Assembly: GCA_023101885.1 (NCBI GenBank)
Contig: JALPQD010000075.1
Coordinates: 6,390,630 to 6,454,629 of the forward strand
Source: Typhlomys cinereus
Taxonomy: Eukaryota; Chordata; Mammalia; Rodentia; Platacanthomyidae
Length of the DNA: 64,000 bases
Reading direction: 5' to 3'
In this document: piece after piece, positions 44,393 through 55,540 of the stretch
How positions within the stretch are numbered: position 1 is the first letter of the stretch
Layout: every line of letters starts with the position of its first letter
The notes under the pieces: generated by a model
What the model saw: the letters and a program-made list of their open reading frames with translations, nothing else
What the model was told of the DNA's origin: nothing
The model's database searches: none
Position numbers and translations under genes: made by a program

Positions 44393-45499
44393 CCCTCTTC
44401 ATATTAAGTCCATTTATACTGTCCAACCATTACAACCATTCATGAGTCAATTATATTTAGCATTCATTAACCTTGTGCTACAAGAACTGATTCGTTTTAA
44501 GATAAATTAATCTCATCTTGATAATGCCACTCTATCATTCCACCCATCCAGTACTTGTTGTGTCGTAATGTTATTCAGGAAGGAGTGAAGCGTCTGTGGC
44601 TATTTGTCCTAAGTAAACTCAGTCTGCTGAGGTTTTTGAAGTCTTCAGATATTGTCATTTTACTTGTTTTTGCTAACAGCTTGTCCTCTCTCGCTAGGCC
44701 TGAACAATTATTTTGTTGTACTCTGAATATGCTTGTCTGTGACATCCACTCGTCCCTCAACTGCCACAGGAGCAGGCAGTAGCCAAGCTGGCTAGGACCA
44801 TGTGGAGCATCCCACGAGTACAGTCCAGATATGCCGTGAACGCGCCTGTGCTGTGAACGCGCCCTGCCATGCTCCCCGGACTCTGGAAAACAGCTCTGCT
44901 TCTCCTGCGATCTTCACTTTGTCCTCCACGCAGTGACTGACAGACACCTGACCTATAAATAGAGGGTGATCTTATTCATGTTTGTCTTGGTTGCCTGAAG
45001 CTTCCCTTAACATCAAAAGCCAAAATGGAATAATAACATCTGCTAACCCCCTCCCTGCTGTGAGAGCAACAGAGAAAATTCAATTAAAGGGACAGAGAAT
45101 TTAAGCAAAGCTCCCTTTTAGGTCACTATCATTTCCTGCCATCGAAATAAAAGACAGATTCTTTTTATGTTTATTCTTGATTTGTCTCCACCATAACATT
45201 TTACTCATGAAATTCTTCTTTCCCTATACTTGCCCAGGCAGAAAAATAAACTGATGGGAACTTAAACTTTCAATTAACCAGAAAGCAGGCCATGCTGGGG
45301 ACCCCGGGCGTGGGGAATAATTTTATACACCTTCTCTGCTCTCTTTCAGCCTTTCCTGGGTGACTGAGGATTCTTCTGAGACTGTCTAACACCATTGTTT
45401 TATTTTAGTTTTCATTGAACCAATGGGTTCTCCACTGTGAGTAATCTGGCCAGCCAAGAAACGTTTGTGCAGATATCACTGTTTGCCTCATAAAAGGAG
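44393..45499. other. Unassigned; contains a short tandem duplication at 44836-44870
   Basis: 'ccgtgaacgcgcctg' is followed directly by 'ctgtgaacgcgccctg', a roughly 17-bp duplication that is CpG-rich for this window. Nothing else is recognised. Confidence 0.4.
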
Positions 45500-45595
45500 T
45501 GTGGGTGCTTACGCATCTGGTGGGTACTGTCAGGGGCACTGCTAAACTGCTAAACATCCTGCAGTGTGGAGCAGTCCCTCAACACAGGTGCTTTG
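45500..45595 (+). mobile_element. MER5-type (hAT-Charlie) relic
   Basis: 'gtgggtgcttacgcatctgg' then 'tgggtactgtcaggggcact' and 'gctaaacatcctgcagtgtg' match the MER5A core (gcatctagtgggtag ... gctaaacatcctacaatgca). Confidence 0.65.
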
Positions 45596-45799
45596 TGCCA
45601 GCTGCCAAGAGAGTCCTGGCAGAGAAGCCCTGGACAAAGGGACACAGAGATGGCTGGAGGGAGAAATGGACGCTGCACAGAGGCACTATGGACAAAGCAG
45701 ATGCACTCATTTCTTTGAGGGATCACACAGATGCCAAGAGTCTTATGAGATGTCTATGAGTGACAGGAGTTCCTGAAAATGGATTTGGGGACAGGGTCA

Positions 45800-46205
45800 G
45801 AGAACTATTGTCTATGAGTTTGATCCTACGATGATTCCCCAATGGTTGGTCTCAAATGTCAGAACTATAGAGATACAGTCCTGAATCACCCAGGAGAAGG
45901 TGATTTCGCAGACTTCCCTATGAAAAGTTATCTTGAGTGTGCAATGTGAGAAAACGCACTTTGATTGTGGGTGGAGCCATTTCCTGGGCAGGGATCCTGG
46001 ACTGGATGAGAGGAGGCTGAGCGCAGCAGCACATGTGGGTGCCTTCAACCGTCGCTCTCTGCTCTGGGCTGTGGTTGCGATGTGACCCGTTCTCTCAAGC
46101 ACTTGTTGCTGTGACTTCCTTGCCACGATGGATTGTAACCTGATGCTCTGGGCTGAATAAACCCTCCGTCAGGGTATTCTGTCACTGCAGCAGCAAGGAA
46201 ACTGA
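45800..46205 (+). mobile_element. Rodent LTR (MaLR-like), plus orientation
   Basis: 'tttgattgtgggtggagcca', 'tttcctgggcagggatcctg', 'gctgtggttgcgatgtgacc', 'cgatggattgtaacctgatg', the polyadenylation region 'gctgaataaaccctccgtca' and the end 'ctgcagcagcaaggaaactg'. This is the layout of the widespread rodent LTR that also appears at the right edge (63880-64000). Confidence 0.7.
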
Positions 46206-46639
46206 AACGGATCCTGCTATGAAGTTGAGTCCGTGATGATGGTAGACTGCAACCCTTGGAAATGCTCCAGGGTGTCTTTGAAGCCACAGTCAGCTTTCTG
46301 CCTCTGTAGCAAAACAGCTGAGGATGATGAATTACATATGACCAACCACATACAATTAAATACATTTAATGAGATGCATATAAAAGTCTTGCTTGGCTCA
46401 TACTTTTGGCCAATTGGCCCTGTTGCTTCTGGGATTGTGGGGAGACTACACATCAGGGTCCTGACTGACTAAGGAAACATGAGTGAAGGGAAGGCATTGG
46501 GTCCCACAATCCCCTTCCAGAGGCAGCTCGACCACCTGAATAACACTGTGGACCAACCCTTTAATAGATGAGAACATTCCAGATCTAATAACATATGAAT
46601 GCAGGGCGGGGTTGTCTTAGGTCTGGAAAATGATTCCTA
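46206..46639. other. Unassigned; possible degraded reverse LTR
   Basis: 'tgcatataaaagtcttgctt' and 'ggctcatacttttggcc' hint at a reversed LTR, but I cannot support a family. Confidence 0.3.
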
Positions 46640-46730
46640 TTTCTACTTGGCATTTTCCGCCATTGTGCTGGGAGTGGAACCCAGGACCTTACATGCTCAG
46701 TGAGTACTCACCTGCTGAGCCACTCCATAA
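46640..46730 (-). mobile_element. ID/B2-head SINE fragment
   Basis: 'ctgggagtggaacccaggac' then 'cttacatgctcagtgagtac' and 'tcacctgctgagccactcca' is a reversed tRNA-like SINE head. Confidence 0.6.
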
Positions 46731-47059
46731 TCTAAAGGTTAAATTCAGTCTCTGATCAATGAACTACAGCCGTCCGAGGGAAATGCCAGGCAGGCATAGG
46801 GAACACCCCTTTTCCTTCTAAGTGGTCACGATGTAAAGACATGGTCCTGCCAACCTCTGTTCTTTGTGTTTCAATCATGTTTTGAACATTTCCTGAGGAC
46901 TCATTCCTTGTGCATGACAACTTTCTTTGCAGAATCAACTCCACTTCAGAAAAATCAGCTTCCACTTCTCAGAGGAACCGAGACTTATATACTGGTTCGT
47001 GTGGTGGTTAATTTATATCTACACTTGCCTGGGCCACAGACTCTGATATTTGGTCAAAC
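46731..47059. other. Unassigned sequence
   Basis: No gene or repeat recognised. Confidence 0.35.
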
Positions 47060-47212
47060 ACTATTCTCCTCCCTTCCCTTCTTCTCTTTTCCCTCTCTTT
47101 CCTCCTCTCCCCATCCCTCCATTTCCCTCCCCTTTCATCATCTCTGTTCTTTCTCTTCCCCTACCCCTTCTCTCATTTCTCTTCTCCCCCTCTTTTTCTG
47201 TTCATATCAGCT
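47060..47212. repeat. Polypyrimidine tract (about 150 bp)
   Basis: Almost continuous C/T (cctcccttcccttcttctct and similar), ending before 'atatcagctgga'. It codes for nothing; frames through it are low-complexity. Confidence 0.9.
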
Positions 47213-48302
47213 GGACATACATATATATTTTATGTACATATATTGTGTTCTTTTTCTCTAAGAATCCAAATAACAGAGGCTATGGGACAAAAAATTGAAG
47301 ACAATTTAAATTCCTAAAATCAATGGATCTGATAAACAGCGTCAGCATATTCATATTATGCAAAATAAGATATGCACCAAAATGAATAAATTAAGTCAAT
47401 GACTTTCCAAACAGTGCTGCGAATAATATGTTAATATGTAAAATGGTCTTGAACAGTTTATTCAACAGGATGCCAATTATGCAAATTTTTAAAAAGACAA
47501 AACATTCCTAGGCTTCAATTATGGAAAATATGAATGAGGAGAAAACACAAATGTATGGACTGGAAAGACACACAACAAGTTAATTAAAGTTTGTGGCTAA
47601 AATGAGAGATAATGAAGGAAACAGGAAAAGGTGGACCAGGAACAGACACAGAGAAGCCTCCAATTTTATCAGTATTAACGTTTAGTTTTGTTATGAACCA
47701 TATCTGGTGTCTGTGTGTCAAAAAGTTAGCATGTGTCCTTGCTAAATAGTATTGGATTCCAAAGAGCCTCATATACAGCATATGCACGAACATGCGCACA
47801 TGTAAGTACAAGCACATACATGCATGTGCACACCCATGCATGCGTTGCCCATGTGTGCCTCTGACCTTTGAGTTGACATTCTTTGGGAAAGAATCTCTGC
47901 AGAGGTAACCAGGATTGGGATGCAGCCCCCAGCCCAGAGAGTCACCTGACTCCACTGACAAGCTTACCCAAGGGAGAGTTCAATTCTGATTCTGCAAATC
48001 CAGAGCTGTTGCCCACAAGTTGTGCTGAGCCCTTTGTGAGCAATGGAGAGACTGAGGGCAGGGGGGAGTGCTGGCAAGGTGTGATATCCCAGCACCCCAC
48101 TGATGAGACTGCTTCACAGTTCTAATGTTGGCATTAGAGTATGGTTGTGAAAGCTGCTATCTGACCTCTGACCCTCTCTCCTTTGCCTTCGTGACTGTGG
48201 AAGTCATATTTCCCGGGTGTCATGATTACAGACAGATTAGAAATACTCTGCAGAACTGCCTGGCCCCATCTTTGATGAGGAAGGACACAATTTAAAAACT
48301 AT
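47213..48302. other. Unassigned; alternating CATG/CACA stretch at 47780-47860
   Basis: AT-rich sequence, then a purine-pyrimidine alternating stretch (tgcacgaacatgcgcacatg). No gene recognised. Confidence 0.35.
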
Positions 48303-48392
48303 TTACTTGTTTTGGCTTGTTGAGACCAGGTTCCATCAAGCCCAGGCTGGCCTGGAACTGGGATTACAGGTGTGTGACGCATGCCCAGCAAG
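48303..48392 (-). mobile_element. B1 SINE fragment
   Basis: 'gagaccaggttccatcaagc' then 'ccaggctggcctggaactgg' and 'gattacaggtgtgtgacgca' is antisense B1 with an internal deletion. Confidence 0.75.
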
Positions 48393-48936
48393 TATGCTTT
48401 CACTTTGGAATGGAGATCTTGGGAGGTGTTTGTTTCTGCAGCAAGATTTCCTCCCTGACTAGGGCACATTCTAGAAGCAGCTGCCTCCTTCTTTAATCCA
48501 TTGGCCTACTTGGAGATCAGATATTCGGATCTTGTCATCAAAATTGCCTATCTATCCACTCTTGGGATTTATTCAATTCTCTTTGGGATTATGAAGCTGT
48601 CAGTCAACATGGATTAGCATCAATTCATAGTCTCTTCCACTGGGATTTCACAAATATAATTTCATAGCCAAATAATCATTTGCCTCTTTGACTCAGGAAA
48701 GCATATCACGATACAGTACATTCTGATCAATACAAAAACCAAATAGCGTTTCCCAGGTTGAACTGAGCACCAAGCGCGGTGAAGGCCCTGAGCTTGCATT
48801 AGCTCGTCACGGACGTGTTTTCTGGCACTCTTCAAAAAGAAGACTCAGGTGTGGATTGATTTACTTGTTTATTATAACTGATGAAATCTTGCCTAGTTTT
48901 TTTGGGGGGGTCGTGGGCATTTTTTGTATATATATT
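48393..48936. other. Unassigned sequence
   Basis: No gene or repeat recognised. Confidence 0.35.
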
Positions 48937-49040
48937 TTTGTTTTTTGATGCAGGATCTCACAGTGTAGCTCAACTTTGAATTCACAATACTTCTGCCTCA
49001 ACTTCCCCCAGCTTTTACAAGTATGTAGGTCAAGCCTTCG
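48937..49040 (-). mobile_element. B1 SINE, diverged
   Basis: 'gatgcaggatctcacagtgt' then 'agctcaactttgaattcaca' and 'atacttctgcctcaacttcc' is antisense B1. Confidence 0.65.
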
Positions 49041-49121
49041 TTACCACCCTGATTGTCCATGAAAGATGGTAGGCTTAAGTTGATCTTCACTTATTTTACA
49101 GGAGCTCTAAAAGCTCCTTTC

Positions 49122-49338
49122 TGGTTGTGTGTGTGTGTGTAAGAGGCACTGTATGGGACTATAGAGGCTCAAGGAATCATCCTGAATTGCCCTGTCTCCT
49201 TACTGTTTTGGCAGTGGGATTTTCCAGGCTCCACCTTCTAGAGCCATTTCCTAGCCTTTTTTTTTTTTTTTTTCAGATGGGAATTTAGGCCCTTCTGCTT
49301 GTGAAGTAGAGACTTAGCCCCTGAGCCATCTCTCTTCC
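49122..49338 (-). mobile_element. Lineage-specific SINE, subfamily B, antisense
   Basis: Starts with (GT)n (tail). Then 'ggaatcatcctgaattgccc', 'tttccaggctccaccttcta', a T-run at 49259-49273, and the reversed head 'cttagcccctgagccatctc'. Confidence 0.85.
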
Positions 49339-49449
49339 TAAGGAAGAGCAGACACATGGACATGATTCACTCAAGGTTCTTGGGCAGACATCTGACTGCA
49401 GATTCCAGGTTTTCTACCAGCAGTTGTGAGCTTCAGCAGTCACGTACTT

Positions 49450-49560
49450 ACTGAGCTTCCATTTTGCAGAATGGGAATAATAACATTTACTCTTTAGATT
49501 TTCTGAAGCTTTAATCGGATAATTTATCACGTGCCAGATGTCGCCAATGCTGAGGAATCT
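49450..49560 (-). mobile_element. MIR fragment
   Basis: 'tgagcttccattttgcagaa' then 'tgggaataataacatttact' and 'gataatttatcacgtgccag' follow the MIR segment gcctcagtttcctcatctgtaaaatggg. The orientation assignment is tentative. Confidence 0.55.
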
Positions 49561-49999
49561 AAACAACTTTAGACTCTCCAAATCAGCTCATGGAGGAGGG
49601 CGTCGGTTTTCACAGACAGTGTTTTCTATTGGGGGTTGCCCCTCTCCCCATCTGCATTCCATCCCAGGACACTCAGAAGCAAGAAATTGAGCCCTCACTT
49701 CTAAAGCTCTACAGCGTGGGTACGGGGGTGCCCAAGGGGCTGCTGGCGGAGGAAGCTGCTTCCATCCATCCAGGTTCTAGCACTGAAGCCCCAGTGTGGC
49801 CCCTCAGAGCAGCCACAGGGATCAGCAGCAAGCACAGCCCCCGCTTTTGTGGCACTCGAGCCCCGCCCACCCTGCCACCCAGCAAGGTCCCAGCCAGGTG
49901 GCTGGGACTCAAACCTGTCTCCATCGTAACTTGGCACGAGGGAGCTTTTGAATACTATCCACAAATGTGTGAGACAAAAATAGGCTGGCGAGCAGGGCC
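49561..49999. other. Unassigned sequence, both strands open
   Basis: Frames of 139 (+) and 100 (-) codons overlap between 49590 and 50009. Neither resembles a known protein. GC-rich sequence makes long open frames likely by chance. Confidence 0.35.
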
Positions 50000-50640
50000 T
50001 CATTGTTGAAGGATGACAGTCGGGCAGTTACACAACCGAAACCCGGGCCCACCACGGAAACGCCAGCTCAGCCGCACACAGCCTCGCACACAGCCTGTCT
50101 GCCCGCTCTACCCACGGCGCCTTCCTTTGTTCTTTATTTTCCCTGGGTCTCTCCCACCCTCCATCCTGTGGGATCCAATGTTTCCAGGTTGACAGGTAGC
50201 TGGAGCGGAGACAGATCTCCCTGGCCAGCCTTCTGGCTTTTCCACCTCTGTTCCCGGGCAGGCGCGGGCACTCCCTGGCGTCTTGGGGCAAAGCCTGTGG
50301 GCTCTGGTTGCCCTGGTCCAGTCTCCCCTCCGGGGACCTCGGCTGTCCTTCACGTTTGCATCCTCTGTCCACTGTTCAACCACCACAAGGTCGCTTTCGT
50401 GTTTAATTGTGGCCTCGACCGTTCCTGAGGAATTTCCTGCCACGTACACATACCTTGCAATTGTGTAGTAAAGAGAGATTTCCAAGCCGGCGCAAAACAC
50501 TGGTCCATATTTGAGGCGCTTCTCCCACAGCAACCTCTTTCCATAGAAACACTTCTCGTGGTCATAATCCCCCCCCTTCTCTTACCTAGTGTGTGTCCTG
50601 CCTTCCTGCCCCGGTGACGCGCCTGTGGCATGTTCCCACA
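50000..50640. other. CpG-enriched block with two minus-strand donor-like sites
   Basis: CpG dinucleotides cluster here (for example gccggcgcaaaac, ggtgacgcgcctg, acggcgccttcc) more than anywhere else in the window. On the minus strand, AG|GTAAGA opens just below 50587 and AAG|GTATGT just below 50453. The sequence before the latter is open and reads DHEKCFYGKRLLWEKRLKYG then PVFCAGLEISLYYTIA. No family is recognised. It could be a promoter-proximal exon or chance. Confidence 0.25.
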
Positions 50641-52729
50641 GGTCCCTGGTTATGTGTCAGTCTCTTTCCTGTCCCTTTGGGCTGCGGTTTCTCAAACCTC
50701 CCTCGGAGTGTTCAGGGTAGAGCAGCACGACAAAGGGTTAGACTCAGGATCCCTGTGGGTCAGTGTCAGTGTAGCTGGTCACTGCTGCTTTGGGACAGTT
50801 AAGAGCACAGACAGGCCCAGCTCTGGACACTGCTTTGCCCCTTTCTCACAAGAGACCTTGTGGGATACAGGTGAGCATCCCTCATTCCCCCTGCCCCCTC
50901 CTGCTCAGGAAGCAGGTACAGCCCAGCACAGAGATTGTGTCTCTGTCCAGCTCTCGTGTCTACCCCACGTACCGTGCCGTTGGACCTTGAATATATGACC
51001 TATAGTTCCTTTATCCGGAGAACAGTGACAGTAATAATAGCTTTGCTAAATGGTGCAAGAACTGCTGAGAGTGAGGTGGTGGGCTAGAAGAGACACACTT
51101 AGCAAGGGACAGATCCATCGAGGCCCAGTTGCTCTGGGCTGGCCACAATAACCGGCTGACTCCCTCCTCCTCTTTTTATGACCAAGACTCCAAACACATA
51201 TCATTTTGATGAGGGTCTTCATTTCTGTTATTCTATCAACCTGCTCCCTTCAGATTTGCCCTCTTAATGACTTCCAAAGATGCAGTGCATCATGTTTATA
51301 AACTCTTTCAGCTGTTCTTGCAAAGGTCCGCTTGTAGCTCCCCCACCCCCCACCTCAGGCTCCCTGGAGACTCAGCACTGCTCAGTCCTCCCCACCCTTG
51401 CTGTCCCAGGCTCCCTGGGTTCATTTGTATCCTTTCCCAAACTTTGAGAGCAAGTATTTGGTTCCCTACAGACCGAGCCAACCTCAAGGCTGAACCAAAA
51501 GCAAGAACTGGCTCTGTCCAAGTCTTAGCTGCCAGGGAATGTTTGGATTGTTGAAGTCCAAAGTTGGTCTTCCCTCTCTTTTAAGGGCCCTACGGAACGT
51601 GGCTTTTCCCAGCTTGCCACAGAAGCCTGCCCACCCTGCCCAGGGCCTGTGGGCTTTTCTGCTGGCAGGTTTCTTTCCATATAGTCACCTGAAGCCTTCC
51701 CTCAGCCCACCTATGCTCCACAAAGCTTGCTTTCCTTGTTTGTGGCTGCTTCTGTGAAGTTCTCTGAGGCAGCTGGGCTCAGGGGAGGGAGGAGGGATCT
51801 GCCGAGGAATGGCGCTTTATAAATCAAAAAATAATAACTCAAAGTACTATAAGCACTGAAGACTGGAAAGGGCTTGGGAGCCCCACAGGGCCAGAGCGGA
51901 GCACTAGTGAATGACAACAGTGCCCCCTGGTGGTCACCCTGAAGACAACCCGGGGGCCTGCATGCTGCACCCCAGAATCCATCCCCAAATGTCTCTCTCT
52001 CCAAGCATTTTTTCCACTAGTCCCAAAGAAACCATAATTGAATAATTGAAAGAATTCCCCTTGAAGCTTTTAAGGCCACAAGGAAGTATAGCATAAAAGC
52101 CCATGTAAAATTCCATTTTTTTAAAAGCAGGATATTTTTCTTCCCAGACAGTGAACTGAATTTCCTAATTATCACAAAAGCTGTCTCCTCCTTAGGGGCA
52201 TATTTTATAACGTTGCTTTTCATAAACAGTATACTCAGACCATTAATATCTCTGATACTTGGTTGTTGTGGTGGTTAAAAATACTTGAGAAATGCCCTCA
52301 TATGACTGTTTGTGATGGGGGGGTTAGTCAAAAATGCCATCTTCCATTATACATTCACTTTATGTTTAATTCCCAGACTAGCCAACGTGTGTATAAACTC
52401 AGAATTTAGGTTCTCTGTGAGCCAGAAAAATGGCTTCAGCGCTTCCCTCCAGACTTGTTGAGAACAGCTGTTAGTACTTGATCGTAGTCATTTGGTGAAG
52501 CCTCTTTCCCTGGCCATCCCATTAAAGTTTCAATGGCTCATTGTAAACACCTCCAGTCTAGGGTGGGGAGAGCCTGGTAGCGTGCTTGGGAACTTGGGTG
52601 GAAGATTGCAGTCCAGAATGGCATGTTCCTCTTGGTAATTTCCTCTTCAGTCTGTATAATATTGAAGAATTAACTCTTCATACTTCTTATAAATTGAATC
52701 TTACCGCTTCACATTCTGCCACACTTTTT

Positions 52730-52735
<6 letters not shown>
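50641..52735. other. Repeat-poor block
   Basis: About 2.1 kb with no repeat family that I can support. GC-richer to about 51950, then AT-richer. No gene recognised. Confidence 0.4.
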
Positions 52736-52778
<43 letters not shown>

Positions 52779-52996
52779 AGAGGGAGTATGTCCCTGTGGA
52801 GGATCAAGAATGACTTCTGGAATCATCCTGGATTGCTTCTACCTCCTTGTCGTTTTGCTCTGAGGTTTTCCAGACTCTGCCTTCCAAGGATCCAAGTACA
52901 GACCGCTGTCATTTCACCTGGCTTTAAAAAAAAATAGTAGGATCTGGGATCTGCTTGTGAGTCAGAGGCTTAAGCCAAGAGCCATCTTTCCAGCTC
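52736..52996 (-). mobile_element. Lineage-specific SINE, subfamily B, antisense
   Basis: (GT)n tail at 52736-52776, then 'ggaatcatcctggattgctt', 'ttgctctgaggttttccaga', 'ctctgccttccaaggatcca' and the reversed head 'aagccaagagccatctttcc'. Confidence 0.88.
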
Positions 52997-53188
52997 TCTG
53001 CCACACTTTTCTTAAAAAGATCTCCATGTTTGTGAATGCTGAGCTATTTACCCAACCCCCCATCACACTCTTGTGCGGGAAAGATGAGTAAGATAGACTT
53101 TTCTACAGACGTTGGGGTTTCTTTCACAGGACCAGCTTTATTTGAAGGATGTTACCTTCTGCAAAGTAGAAAATACTTACACACTTAG
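52997..53188. other. Unassigned sequence
   Basis: No gene or repeat recognised. Confidence 0.3.
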
Positions 53189-53334
53189 TTGTGGCCCTGC
53201 AAAGCCAGCTGCTGTGGTGCTTGGCTGCAATCCCAGCCCTTGGGAGCTGCAAGCAGGAGGAGCAGAAGTTCGAGGTTATTTCTGCACAGTGGGGTCCAGG
53301 CCATTTTAGGCTCCCTGAGGTTCTGTCTACAAGT
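53189..53334 (+). mobile_element. B1-like SINE, diverged
   Basis: 'agccagctgctgtggtgctt' then 'ggctgcaatcccagcccttg' and 'ggaggagcagaagttcgagg' is sense B1. Confidence 0.65.
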
Positions 53335-53384
53335 ATTTAGCTCTAGATTCTTCTTCATCTGCTTAGCCCAAAGCAGCACCAGTT

Positions 53385-53950
53385 GAACACTACCTCCAGC
53401 CTTTGCCACCACACTCTGCATTCTGTCTCCTGAGTTGGATCTGATCACTCTAGATGGATCTAGATCACACCTAAGTGGATCACACATGGTGTTTGCCCTT
53501 TCATCACTGGTTTCACTTAGCATAACTCGTGAGTTCATCTGAGTAGCTTGTGTCACAGCTTCCCTTGGGATGCTATTACCTCACGGTGTGCGTGGCATGT
53601 TCTGCTATCCCAGGTATTGTTCCATGGATACTCCACGGTTTGTTCACTTAATCACCTGCCAGTTAACACTGATCGCTTCTTCTCCCTTCCCCCAATTTGT
53701 GCTTCTGCAAATCACGTGTCTGTGGACACAAGGGCACACACATCTGCTAGATCTTCAATTATGATCGCTGGGTGATGTGTTTCATTTTCTGAGGAGCCAC
53801 CATGCTGCTCCCCAGACCAGCAATGCCACGTTACACGCCCACCTGCAGTGCACCAGGCTTCCTGCTCTATCCACGGGCACACTTACACTTTTCTGGGTTT
53901 TAACTGCAGCCATTCTAATGGGTGAGAGACAGTTAGTTATGCTACCTGCT
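53385..53950 (-). mobile_element. Ancient L1 (L1M) fragment, antisense
   Basis: A long ordered match to antisense L1M: 'tctgcattctgtctcctgag', 'cactggtttcacttagcata', 'ttgttccatggatactccac', 'atgatcgctgggtgatgtgt', 'tgaggagccaccatgctgct' and 'ctgcagccattctaatgggt'. Confidence 0.8.
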
Positions 53951-55252
53951 TTCGATCAGTGAAATATCCACACTCTGCCTGGGAGCTTAACAGGAAGCCA
54001 CTTTCCCTTCGTGGTGTCTCAATTCAGCAATGGACATATTAGGCATGATCAGGTCAGAATGAGGTTCAGCTTTCCCCAGGAGTGACTGTTTCTTCTACTT
54101 AGAAACCCCACCTCACCCACCATTATCCAGTCCTCTCCACCTAAAAGTAGACTGGAAACTGGTAGCAGGACACTCAGACTTTGGGGAACCTTGGAGCCTT
54201 GTGACCCAGTGTCTGGGTGGCATCTGAAGGGCGAGCAGCAGCCAGGCTGGACCACACAGCCCCAACATCGTAAAGCCACCAGCCTTGTGGCCGGCGCTGC
54301 CCAGGGTTCCGTGGCCAATCCCATCGGGTGGGGCCCTATGTCCCTGTCCAACCATACAGTGGTTTCCATGGAGCCTGGGAAAAATGAGGAACCCTGGGTT
54401 ATGAGGGAACAAGACCCAATGGACAGAAATGACCGAGTAGAAAGCCACCAGTAGCTCTGGCCAGGTCTGGGAATGAGTCCGGATGGGAAGTCATCTAAAT
54501 ATAGCCAGTTTACAGCCAATTTCGAGCTTTCTCAGGCACTGTTTGTGTGAGAGCTGGTGAACGCAGTGCCACTGAGTGACTAAACCGGCATTTTTTATCA
54601 CTGGATTTTATTTGCATTCAAAGTGTTTTTATTGTAGGTACCAGAGAACGAAAACCCCAGACTAGCCATGTGGTTGGAAGATAGGCGCACTTTCCCACGG
54701 AAGCAGCTCATCTCTGCCTGTTTAGTGGTTTGAATATTTAAAACAAAGGAAATCTAGAGCAACTACTTTTTCACATCCTAATATTCATCTCACTCAGTTT
54801 CCTACTGAAAAATCCATATTAACTGTTTGCTTATCCAAAAGAGTGCAGATATCAAACCTAGCATGTGTTCATTTCAAAAGCAGGACACCAAAAATCCAAG
54901 GATGACAGTCATGGAACTCCAGAGCAAACAGTGAGGGGCCATGCTGTTTTTCCATCATTGGTGGGGTCTCCCAAGAGTCTGAGAACCTGCAGTTCCTGTC
55001 TCCTTTCAGCGGTCCTTAGCCCTGACTAATGGAAGAAGCGCTTGAGCAGGTTCTCAAAGCTCAGTTTCAAATTTCTGGGGTGGTGCAGTAGCTCACTTGG
55101 CTACGGTTGGAGAGGGTTGGCATGGAGGATCTGGGACTTCTCTGTGCACATGTGGGTAGGGTAGGCCACATCTTAGATTTAGCCATTCTATTGTTTATTT
55201 TTATATTAAACCGATATACCTATATATGCATATGTATGCAGTACATTGCAAT
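53951..55252. other. Unassigned sequence, open minus frames at 54049-54519
   Basis: Two overlapping minus-strand frames (156 and 111 codons) lie at 54049-54519. Neither is recognisable, and two frames open over the same bases argues for composition. The rest is unassigned. Confidence 0.4.
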
Positions 55253-55355
55253 GTGACATACTTTTTTCCCTAGCACTGGGATGAACCCAATGCTCCATAT
55301 GCACTAGACAAACCCCCTTTGCTACCACTGAACTATATCTCTATCTTTTTGTGTA

Positions 55356-55418
<63 letters not shown>

Positions 55419-55540
55419 CAAATTGGCTTGGAGCTCGTTTGTAACCTAGATAGACCTTGAACTTGCCATCCTCCTTCCTGGTTTCCCAAGCAGCCAAGAT
55501 TACAGGGATCCACCACCTGGCCCAGCCGGGGTGGTGCTTT
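55253..55540 (-). mobile_element. B1-dID composite SINE, antisense, with internal (GT)n(GA)n
   Basis: Reversed ID head at 55265-55335 ('tagcactgggatgaacccaa', 'ctaccactgaactatatctc'). A (GT)n(GA)n microsatellite follows at 55353-55414. Then comes antisense B1: 'acctagatagaccttgaact', 'gcagccaagattacagggat', 'ccaccacctggcccagc'. The order is that of a B1-ID fusion read backwards, with the linker expanded into a microsatellite. Confidence 0.8.

Noticed and set aside
49590..50009. 139-codon plus-strand frame
   Set aside because: GC-rich DNA with open frames on both strands and no family resemblance.
54049..54519. 156-codon minus-strand frame
   Set aside because: A second minus frame and a plus frame are open over the same bases, which points to composition. 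No recognised domain.
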